Shown piece by piece: positions 1-5,163 of a stretch of 7,566 bases of DNA (its first letter is position 1; every line of letters begins with the position of its first letter). This DNA comes from JBEVEP01 sp040512755 (GTDB lineage Bacteria > Pseudomonadota > Alphaproteobacteria > Rhizobiales > Rhizobiaceae), in contig JBEVEP010000044.1 of the NCBI GenBank assembly GCA_040512755.1, positions 1 to 7,566 on the forward strand, in the 5' to 3' direction. The translations under genes were made by a program, and so were the position numbers. The notes beneath the pieces were generated by a model that worked only from the letters and a program-made list of their open reading frames with translations, ran no database searches and was not told the origin of the DNA.

Positions 1-334
1 TACCGTTGCCGTCGAAACCCACAACGAGGTTTCCGTCGATAATCCAGGGCGAGCTATGCATCCCCGGAACAGTTACGGTTTCGCCATCGATAACCTCATC
101 GGCAGAGGCCGAACCCGTTACAAACGCGGATAGGACTGAGGCGGCCCAGAGAAGAGGAACTCTTCTTGAGGACCGCTTGCCGGAGGTCCGGAAGTGTTCA
201 TCCGAAACATCCGCCTTCGATCGCGCCGTTTCACGAGCGAATTGCATCAGATGCCGTGTTGCGAGGGATGTGCTCGCCAGAAGCCCCAACTTCATGCCGG
301 AGCGCCCGTTTGAGCGAAATGCTGATGACTTCAT
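1..334 (-). CDS. Probable autotransporter, N-terminal fragment (extended signal peptide and start of passenger)
   Basis: The reading frame is open from ATG at 334 to the window edge, giving 111 residues with the rest of the gene outside. GAGGAA (343-348, minus) lies 8 nt before this ATG and supports the start. Residues 1-59 are polar and rich in Arg and Lys. A hydrophobic stretch follows (about 60-75, PLLWAASVLSAFVTGS) with a signal peptidase I-like site ASA|DE after residue 78. This layout matches the extended signal peptides of many large autotransporters. The mature start, with ETVTVPG, SPWIIDGNLVVG and DGNG, resembles the W-x-I-x-G-x-L-x-VG...G-x-G repeats that open passenger domains of rhizobial autotransporters with a C-terminal beta-barrel. 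The predicted product is therefore surface-exposed or secreted by type V secretion, with unknown ligand. The barrel cannot be seen. Met14 is an alternative start without a good ribosome binding site. Another exported repeat protein is possible. Confidence 0.6.
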   Translation of the reverse strand, partial: MKSSAFRSNGRSGMKLGLLASTSLATRHLMQFARETARSKADVSDEHFRTSGKRSSRRVPLLWAASVLSAFVTGSASADEVIDGETVTVPGMHSSPWIIDGNLVVGFDGNG

Positions 335-342
335 AGGTTGAA

Positions 343-348
343 TTCCTC
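343..348 (-). promoter_or_regulatory. Ribosome binding site of the autotransporter gene
   Basis: GAGGAA on the minus strand ends 8 nt before the ATG at 334. It is the main reason for choosing that start over the internal Met14. Confidence 0.6.
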
Positions 349-356
349 GATAGTCT

Positions 357-378
357 CAATCTGCAGCAATGCAGATTG
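357..378 (-). promoter_or_regulatory. Perfect 9-bp hairpin or dyad just upstream of the autotransporter ribosome binding site
   Basis: CAATCTGCA (357-365) and TGCAGATTG (370-378) are exact reverse complements separated by 4 nt. In the minus-strand transcript the stem ends 8 nt before the GAGGAA ribosome binding site. It could be a 5'-leader hairpin affecting mRNA stability or ribosome access, or a protein-binding dyad if the promoter lies nearby. No U-tract follows, so it is not a typical terminator. The structure is seen directly; its role is inference. Confidence 0.45.
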
Positions 379-527
379 GCTGCTGGAACAATTAGGAAGC
401 TGAATACCTGTACGAAGACATCCCACGATTGCAGGGCCTCGAGGAGAGCGCGAATTGGAGTTAGTCTTCGCTCACTATTCGAAGAGCCAGACAGCATCAG
501 ACACCGCGACTAACCGCGCGCCAGTGC

Positions 528-551
528 GCCGACACGTGGGTCCGTGTCGGC
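528..551. repeat. GC-rich 9-bp perfect inverted repeat (possible terminator-like hairpin)
   Basis: GCCGACACG (528-536) and CGTGTCGGC (543-551) are exact reverse complements with a 6-nt loop. It lies 138 bp past the stop codon of the araC-family gene. Neither strand shows a following T-run, so it is not a canonical intrinsic terminator. It may still act as a transcript 3' end structure or an operator. Confidence 0.4.
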
Positions 552-688
552 CGCCGTCGAGCAGGCGGGCTCAAAATGTCATCGTGAAGTCGGCAGTGAG
601 GCTGTGGTCGGCTGAACTATTCCGCCTGAAGATGTCTGATGGTTGCGGAAAGGCCTGGAAGAAGGCGCGGAAGCAGGACCCCTCATCT

Positions 689-1654
689 TTATCCATCTGA
701 AGGCATTTCGGGCTTGGACGGATACTCTGAGGGCGCCATTCCTGTATGGGCGCGGAATTGCCGGTTGAAGGTCGACAGATTGTCGAAGCCGCATCTCAGA
801 GCAATGCTCATGATGCCGGCCCTGGTATCGTTTCCGCTCAATAACGCCTTGGCGGTTTCGATGCGAATCCGATTCAAATACTTATGGGGGCTGAGCGCTT
901 TCGAATCGAACGCCACGAAAAGGGCGCGCTCGCTCACGCCGACTGCCCTGGCGATTGCCGCCACTTTGAGACCGGCGCTTCTGTGGTGTTCGCGGATGTG
1001 CGCAGCTGCCCGATAGTAGATGTCGTCATGGAGTTGCGAATCGAGAGCGCCGGGGCAATTACCGAGGGCGATTGCTACCAGTTCGGTGAAATTGCGCGCA
1101 AGGTCCATGAATTCTTGCTCTGGCATTTCGGCAGCACGCAGCACATTGACGTAGGTCTCGACTATGCCGCCTGACGGCGTGCGGGGCAGCGGCTGCACCA
1201 AATCGCGCGGGAGGAAACGCCCGTACTGCTCCAGGCGTTGAAGAGGAATCGTCGTCATGTCCCCCACAATAGCCGTGCCCCCGCCAGACACAGGCGCGAT
1301 CGAATAGTGCGTAACGGCCTCAGGACCCAGGACCAGGGAGTCGCCCGGGCCGATTCGATATTCTTCTCCGCCTTTTGCCGTCAGGGTGATGAGACCGGCT
1401 TCGACGCGGTAAATGCGCAGGCTGTCATTTAGGCCTATGGAGCGCGCATTCTCATACCAAAAGCCTGAATAGCTCGAAAGCTCGACGTCCGCGCAGGCAA
1501 GGCCACTCACCCTTCGACCAGCTATCCTGCACGAGAAATCCCGACTGTCTGCGCCCACCAGTTCCGAATCGAGCTGTGGCAGCACCTCGTAGGCCCAATA
1601 GGAAATAGCGTCGGTGTGATTGACCCCACGTGTATCGAAAGCAAAACGCTCCAT
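689..1654 (-). CDS. AraC-family transcriptional regulator
   Basis: The product is a cytoplasmic DNA-binding regulator of 321 residues, a usual length for AraC proteins with an effector or dimerisation domain. Residues 1 to about 195 form the N-terminal part, like the AraC-binding (cupin-like) domain found in regulators of catabolic genes; IGPGDSLVLGP (101-111) fits a cupin strand pattern. The C-terminal AraC/XylS domain holds two helix-turn-helix units, at about 229-250 (LKVAAIARAVGVSERALFVAF) and about 279-305 (ALRCGFDNLSTFNRQFRAHTG). I chose ATG 1654 because AAGG (1662-1665) lies 7 nt upstream; the frame runs on to a TTG at 1723 without a comparable site. The effector is unknown. The next gene on the same strand is the autotransporter about 350 bp downstream, a possible target. 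The upstream gap also holds inverted repeats, so autoregulation or control of the distant divergent patatin operon cannot be excluded. The domain call is firm; the target is not. Confidence 0.9.
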   Translation of the reverse strand: MERFAFDTRGVNHTDAISYWAYEVLPQLDSELVGADSRDFSCRIAGRRVSGLACADVELSSYSGFWYENARSIGLNDSLRIYRVEAGLITLTAKGGEEYRIGPGDSLVLGPEAVTHYSIAPVSGGGTAIVGDMTTIPLQRLEQYGRFLPRDLVQPLPRTPSGGIVETYVNVLRAAEMPEQEFMDLARNFTELVAIALGNCPGALDSQLHDDIYYRAAAHIREHHRSAGLKVAAIARAVGVSERALFVAFDSKALSPHKYLNRIRIETAKALLSGNDTRAGIMSIALRCGFDNLSTFNRQFRAHTGMAPSEYPSKPEMPSDG

Positions 1655-1880
1655 CAGTCTTCCTTGTTGGATACCTTCAGGCCGGCCATGCGCAGCAACG
1701 TTGGGGACGGACGCAGGAGGCAAGGTTCAGATGTTATCGGCAAGCGTCACATGGAATGGACCGGCTCTCTGGAAAGACATGACCACCGGAGGGAAAGGTA
1801 AGGTATTGCGCTCTGAGTAACGATAATTACGGCAACCAGAAGGCGAGGCACCGCGAGCCTTCGTCGTCTGTAACGAGCAA

Positions 1881-1924
1881 TGATCGGCGCACCAGCGACG
1901 GCGAGTCCACTGACACGCCGATCA
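1881..1924. repeat. 9-bp perfect inverted repeat with 26-bp spacing
   Basis: TGATCGGCG (1881-1889) and CGCCGATCA (1916-1924) are exact reverse complements, about 230 bp upstream of the araC-family start. The arms are far apart for a tight hairpin but could be paired half-sites for a dimeric regulator, or chance in GC-rich DNA. Confidence 0.35.
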
Positions 1925-1967
1925 AGCACGCGACGCGATATACGCCGCGAAAAGCGTCAGACCAGGT

Positions 1968-1998
1968 CCCGGTCCTTACCCCGAATGGCCGGACCGGG
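1968..1998. repeat. 8-bp perfect inverted repeat with 15-nt loop
   Basis: CCCGGTCC (1968-1975) pairs exactly with GGACCGGG (1991-1998). It has no following T-run on either strand. It could be a stable hairpin or operator; there is no gene directly beside it. Confidence 0.35.
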
Positions 1999-2084
1999 TC
2001 AGATCAGCGCAACTACTCGTACCCCGGACTGGCGGCACATTTTTTTCCTGTGTGGAATTGAGTTTTATAAAATTAAAGTAATCC

Positions 2085-2108
2085 TCGGCATTTCGATTAT
2101 CATGCCGA
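2085..2108. repeat. 7-bp inverted repeat inside the AT-rich island
   Basis: TCGGCAT (2085-2091) and ATGCCGA (2102-2108) flank a 10-nt loop. A perfect TTTTATAAAA palindrome lies about 20 bp to the left. Function is unknown; it may simply reflect the odd composition of this stretch. Confidence 0.3.
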
Positions 2109-2175
2109 ATATGCAAATGGACAGATTGGTCACCAAGTTTGCAAAGACATCCAAAGTTACTCATAGAAATGCTGT

Positions 2176-2385
2176 TCATTCCCTTGCCCTCGTTGCCCAA
2201 GCGGATTGCGCCATTAGACAATTATTGAAAATATAATCCAACCAATTCCCGCATAATGCTGCGCAAAATCTGCAAATCTTGCGGCACGGCGACGGCAATT
2301 TGTCGCGCAGCGATATCGTCAGCTTGTCGCGCGGCGATCGGAGCAGGTCTTTCCAGCGACCGAGGCCGCCCTCAAGGGTTGCCAT
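2176..2385 (-). CDS. Weak small ORF, possible 5' remnant of a decayed gene
   Basis: This 69-residue frame starts at ATG 2385 and shows no similarity I recognise. Its first 35 or so codons look coding, with GC-rich third positions. They include 8-residue repeats, SPRDKLTI followed by SLRDKLPS and the weaker PCRKICRF. The last 30 codons run through the AT-rich island with different codon use, as if a gene start had been cut and joined to unrelated DNA. AGGGA lies about 13 nt upstream, too far for a strong ribosome binding site. It is divergent to the patatin gene, with 113 bp between. It may be a chance frame, because the repeat is also open on the other strand. Confidence 0.2.
   Translation of the reverse strand: MATLEGGLGRWKDLLRSPRDKLTISLRDKLPSPCRKICRFCAALCGNWLDYIFNNCLMAQSAWATRARE
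2279..2338. repeat. Short degenerate direct repeat, three units
   Basis: TTGTCGCGCAGCGAT (2300-2314) recurs at 2324-2338 with one mismatch (14 of 15) at a 24-bp period. A weaker copy (11 of 15) begins at 2279, 21 bp earlier. Both spacings are multiples of three, compatible with a former protein repeat. The arrangement is seen directly; its origin is unknown. Confidence 0.45.
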
Positions 2386-2455
2386 GCCGTGTCGATTTCC
2401 CTGTGAAATTGCGAAGTGATCGCTATGACGGGGTGACCGGCGCGAAAAAGTAAGC

Positions 2456-2476
2456 TAGTGCTTGTGCACTGCAACA
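2456..2476. promoter_or_regulatory. TGCA-C-TGCA dyad upstream of the patatin gene (possible operator)
   Basis: TGCA (2465-2468) and TGCA (2470-2473) surround a single C and are followed by ACA, and an overlapping inverted repeat AGTGC-TTGT-GCACT sits at the same place. The site ends just before the weak ribosome binding site, where a repressor would block transcription. PhaR, the repressor of polyhydroxybutyrate genes, is known to bind TGC/GCA-rich dyads such as CTGC-N3/4-GCAG. The resemblance here is partial, so the assignment is inference. Confidence 0.3.
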
Positions 2477-2498
2477 TAATTCAAAGGGCAAGCAGACT

Positions 2499-3539
2499 AT
2501 GGCTCAGGATAAGAAATGGACGCAGCAAAATCCTCTCCGCGTAGACCTCGCACTTCAAGGTGGCGGCGCGCATGGGGCATTTACATGGGGCGTGCTCGAT
2601 CGGCTTCTGGAAGAGTCGTGGCTGAAGATCGAGGGGATTTCCGGAACTTCGGCTGGAGCGATGAACGCCGCGGTAATGGCGCATGGCTTTACAGCAGGCG
2701 GCGCGGCTGGCGCATCGCAGGCACTGGAAACGTTCTGGCGCAAGGTGTCGGATGCGGCCCGCTTCAGTCCGTTCCAGCGCGGCCCGCTCGATGTCTTGCT
2801 CGGCCGCTGGACGCTTGACCATTCGCCGCTTTACGTGGCCATGGACATGATGGCGCGCGTGTTCTCGCCTTACGATCTCAATCCTGGCGGCACCAATCCG
2901 CTCCGCGCCATTCTGGCGGAGACGATCGATTTCAAGCGGCTGGCAGATTGCCCGATCAAACTGTTCGTGACCGCAACGAATGTCCATACAGGCCGCGGCC
3001 GCGTGTTCCGCAACGGCGAGTTGAGCCCGGATGTGCTGCTTGCGTCCGCCTGCCTGCCGACGCTGTTTCAAGCGATCGAGATTGACGGGATACCTTATTG
3101 GGACGGAGGCTACGCCGGCAATCCCACGATCACACCGCTGGTGCGCGAGTGCGAGTCGCAGGACACGATCCTCGTCCCGATCAACCCCGTCGAAAGGCCC
3201 GGAACGCCGCGATCGGCGCGCGATATCCTCAATCGTCTCAACGAGATCTCCTTCAACGCAGTGCTGCTGAAGGAACTCAAGATGATCGCCCTTTTGCGCA
3301 AAGTGGCCCAAGTCGCTGATGAGGAGGGCGCCCGCTGGGCCGCCATGCGGATCCACGTCATCTCCAGCGAAACCATGACCAACCTCGGCTCTTCGTCCAA
3401 GCTCAACGCGGAATGGGAATTCCTGACCATGCTGCGCGACGAAGGGCGCAAGGCCGCCGACGCCTTCCTTCATGCCCATGCAGACAATCTGGGGAAAGGC
3501 TCGACAGTCAATCTCGATGTCCTCTTGGAAGGGGTCTGA
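2499..3539 (+). CDS. Patatin-like phospholipase family protein
   Basis: This is a 346-residue acyl hydrolase of the patatin family, using a Ser-Asp dyad to cleave ester bonds of lipids or other acyl substrates. Visible motifs are the oxyanion-hole loop GGGAHG (residues 21-26), the nucleophile elbow GTSAG (49-53, Ser51) and the dyad motif DGG (202-204, Asp202), so the enzyme looks intact. There is no signal peptide or membrane segment, so it should be cytoplasmic or loosely membrane-bound. The start ATG is supported weakly by AAAGGG (2483-2488), 10 nt upstream. The stop is 3 nt before the GTG of the GntP permease, so the two are translationally coupled. In alphaproteobacteria relatives of this type (residues NPLRAIL and NEISFNAVLLKEL look typical) often sit beside 3-hydroxybutyrate dehydrogenase and GntP permease genes. 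A role in polyhydroxybutyrate or lipid turnover is therefore plausible but unproven, and the true substrate is unknown. Confidence 0.9.
   Translation: MAQDKKWTQQNPLRVDLALQGGGAHGAFTWGVLDRLLEESWLKIEGISGTSAGAMNAAVMAHGFTAGGAAGASQALETFWRKVSDAARFSPFQRGPLDVLLGRWTLDHSPLYVAMDMMARVFSPYDLNPGGTNPLRAILAETIDFKRLADCPIKLFVTATNVHTGRGRVFRNGELSPDVLLASACLPTLFQAIEIDGIPYWDGGYAGNPTITPLVRECESQDTILVPINPVERPGTPRSARDILNRLNEISFNAVLLKELKMIALLRKVAQVADEEGARWAAMRIHVISSETMTNLGSSSKLNAEWEFLTMLRDEGRKAADAFLHAHADNLGKGSTVNLDVLLEGV
3527..3534 (+). promoter_or_regulatory. Ribosome binding site of the GntP permease, inside the patatin gene
   Basis: GGAAGGGG within the last patatin codons ends 8 nt before the GTG at 3543. It supports this unusual start codon and coupling of the two genes. 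Confidence 0.6.
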
Positions 3540-3542
3540 TCC

Positions 3543-4997
3543 GTGGGGCTACTCGGCATCCTGATCGGCCTCGGGCTCCTCATCTGGCTGGCCTTCCGGG
3601 GCTGGAGCGTGCTGCTTCTGGCGCCCGCCGCTGCACTTGTCGCAGCGTTCTTCGCAAGAGAACCGCTGCTCGCGCACTGGACCCAGACGTTCATGGGCAG
3701 CGCGGCGCATTTCCTGGCTCAATTCTTCCCGCTATTCCTGCTTGGCGCGCTGTTCGGCAAGCTGATGGAGGACAGCGGCTCCGTAAATGCCATCGCCGAT
3801 TTCATGATGAAGAAGCTCGGGAAAGAGCGCGCGATCCTGGCCGTCGTACTGGCAGGTGCCTTTGTTACCTATGGCGGCGTCAGCCTGTTCGTCGCTTTCT
3901 TCGTGCTGGCGCCGATGGCGCAAGAGTTGTTCCGATCGGCCGGCATCCCGCGCCGCCTGATGCCCGCAGCGATCGTTCTTGGAACCGCCACTTTCACCAT
4001 GTCGGCCTTGCCGGGAACCCCCTCGATCCAGAACGCCATTCCGATGCCGTTCTTCGGCACAACGCCGTTTGCCGCGCCGGGCCTCGGCATCATAGCCTCG
4101 ATCATTATGCTGGGCTTCGGCCTCTGGTGGCTTCACCGCTCTGAAGCGATTGCGCGGAAATCCAGCGAGGGGTTTGGAGAGGGAACGCCAGCTTCCTCCG
4201 AGCATCTTGCCAGCGACAGCAAGCTACGTGAACGCGCAGCCGCCGGCCGGGAGTTCGACCCTGCCGAGATCGGGCACGGCGTGCAGGCAAAAGACCATCC
4301 GCCCATCGTGCTTGCAGCGTTGCCGCTGGTGGTGGTCGTCCTCGTCAATCTGACGATGTCGCTCTTCATCCTGCCTGCGCTCGATCTGAGCTTCCTCGCA
4401 GGGGAACAATGGGGCGGAACTTCCGCCTCCGCCGTGAGCGGCGTATGGGCCGTGGTCACCGCGCTCGCGGCCGCGATCCTGGTCGTGTTGGCGATAAATT
4501 TCCGGCGCTTGCCGACATTGCGCGAGACCGTGGATGCCGGCGCCAACGCGTCGGTTCTGCCCGCGGTTGCTGTTGCGAGCCTTGTCGGGTTCGGCGCGGT
4601 AGTCGCGGCGATGCCGGCCTTCGCCGTCGTGCGGGACTGGGTACTCGGGATCGGCGGCGGACCGCTCGTTTCGCTTGCCGTGGCCACCAATATCCTGGCG
4701 GCGCTCACCGGCTCCGCATCCGGCGGCCTCACGATCGCGCTGGATGCACTCGGCAGCACCTATATGGCGCGGGCCGCCGAGATTGGGCTTGACCCTGCCC
4801 TGTTGCACCGTGTCGCTGTTATCGGATCGGGCACATTGGACAGCCTGCCTCACAACGGGGCGGTCGTGACCCTGCTCGCCGTCTGCGGCTCGTCGCATCG
4901 CGAAAGCTATCGGGACATTGTCGTGGTCGGCATCATCGGTGCGATCCTCGCGCTGGTCGCGGTCATTGTATTGGGAACCGTATTCGGCTCGTTCTGA
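3543..4997 (+). CDS. GntP-family permease (proton-coupled organic acid transporter)
   Basis: This 484-residue inner-membrane protein has about a dozen hydrophobic segments, the first at residues 2-19, then about 22-37, 55-74 and 97-125. A long polar loop (about 200-253) splits the protein, and further segments continue from 254 to the C-terminus. Motifs typical of GntP relatives are seen: ALPGTPSIQNAIPMPFFGT (156-173), LTGSASGG (388-395), GTLDSLPHNGAV (430-441) and SHRESYRDI (451-459). GntP proteins import gluconate or other small hydroxy acids with protons. The form with these motifs is often encoded beside 3-hydroxybutyrate dehydrogenase (for example bdhA-PA2004 in Pseudomonas aeruginosa), which makes D-3-hydroxybutyrate a reasonable substrate guess. 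It starts with GTG, 3 nt after the patatin stop, with a strong ribosome binding site. The family is secure; the substrate is inferred. A strong hairpin follows. Confidence 0.88.
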   Translation: MGLLGILIGLGLLIWLAFRGWSVLLLAPAAALVAAFFAREPLLAHWTQTFMGSAAHFLAQFFPLFLLGALFGKLMEDSGSVNAIADFMMKKLGKERAILAVVLAGAFVTYGGVSLFVAFFVLAPMAQELFRSAGIPRRLMPAAIVLGTATFTMSALPGTPSIQNAIPMPFFGTTPFAAPGLGIIASIIMLGFGLWWLHRSEAIARKSSEGFGEGTPASSEHLASDSKLRERAAAGREFDPAEIGHGVQAKDHPPIVLAALPLVVVVLVNLTMSLFILPALDLSFLAGEQWGGTSASAVSGVWAVVTALAAAILVVLAINFRRLPTLRETVDAGANASVLPAVAVASLVGFGAVVAAMPAFAVVRDWVLGIGGGPLVSLAVATNILAALTGSASGGLTIALDALGSTYMARAAEIGLDPALLHRVAVIGSGTLDSLPHNGAVVTLLAVCGSSHRESYRDIVVVGIIGAILALVAVIVLGTVFGSF

Positions 4998-5024
4998 CCG
5001 GTCCCGGACCTGCCTCGAAGTAAT

Positions 5025-5056
5025 GCCCTGGCCGGCTGCCAACTGCTGGCCTGGGC
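5025..5056 (+). terminator. Strong hairpin after the GntP gene, probable end of the patatin-permease transcript
   Basis: GCCCTGGCCGGC (5025-5036) pairs with GCTGGCCTGGGC (5045-5056) over 12 positions, with one T-T mismatch and one G-T wobble, around an 8-nt loop. It begins 27 nt after the permease stop. No T-run follows, so it is a weak intrinsic terminator at best, but it could define or protect the 3' end of the mRNA before ggt. Confidence 0.45.
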
Positions 5057-5153
5057 CGATGTCCGGCATCGTCTTGGCCTAGCGGTTCGGCTCGCTGGAG
5101 TCTGGACACCTGTACCTTCGCCATCCTTCAATGGGCTCGGGGGCATCAATTGC

Positions 5154-5158
5154 GGAGG
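5154..5158 (+). promoter_or_regulatory. Ribosome binding site that decides the ggt start
   Basis: GGAGG lies 5 nt before ATG 5164. It favours this start over the upstream in-frame ATG at 5131. The product from 5164 begins directly with a well-formed signal peptide. Confidence 0.7.
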
Positions 5159-5163
5159 TGGAA

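Larger units (their letters stand above)
335..688. other. Intergenic region between the araC-family gene and the autotransporter gene
   Basis: This 354-bp gap separates two minus-strand genes and must hold the autotransporter promoter unless the two genes are co-transcribed. I could not place a convincing -35/-10 pair. It contains two perfect 9-bp hairpins (357-378 and 528-551). Short open frames on both strands show no family resemblance and no good ribosome binding site. Confidence 0.6.
1655..2498. other. Long intergenic region between divergent genes
   Basis: These 844 bp lie between the minus-strand araC-family gene and the plus-strand patatin gene, so both promoters should be here. The left part (to about 2034) is GC-rich and carries two inverted repeats. 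The section at about 2035-2260 is clearly richer in A and T than the rest of the window. The right part (2261-2450) returns to GC-rich sequence with direct repeats and coding-like codons but no convincing intact gene. Perfect promoter pairs are not evident by eye. The region reads like old, decayed or acquired DNA plus regulatory sequence. Confidence 0.55.

Noticed and set aside
231..497. 88-residue minus-strand frame overlapping the autotransporter start
   Set aside because: It has no good ribosome binding site, no recognised motif, and half of it lies in another frame of the autotransporter gene.
1655..1723. Extension of the araC-family protein to TTG at 1723
   Set aside because: It would add 23 residues without family similarity, and ATG 1654 has a well-placed AAGGAAG ribosome binding site.
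1976..2221. 81-residue minus-strand frame in the AT-rich island
   Set aside because: The first codon is TTG without a ribosome binding site and the translation has no recognisable features.
1880..2236. 118-residue plus-strand frame across the intergenic region
   Set aside because: It crosses the GC-rich to AT-rich junction, has no ribosome binding site and an Arg/Thr-rich sequence unlike a real protein.
2232..2237. Perfect TATAAT box as a promoter for the patatin operon
   Set aside because: No -35-like hexamer lies 16-18 bp upstream (the nearest, TTGCGC at 2206, is 20 bp away), and the box is expected by chance in AT-rich DNA.
2481..3479. 332-residue open frame on the minus strand opposite the patatin gene
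   Set aside because: It mirrors the patatin gene, which has intact catalytic motifs. Its translation is Arg/His-rich without any family motif, typical of an antisense shadow in GC-rich DNA.
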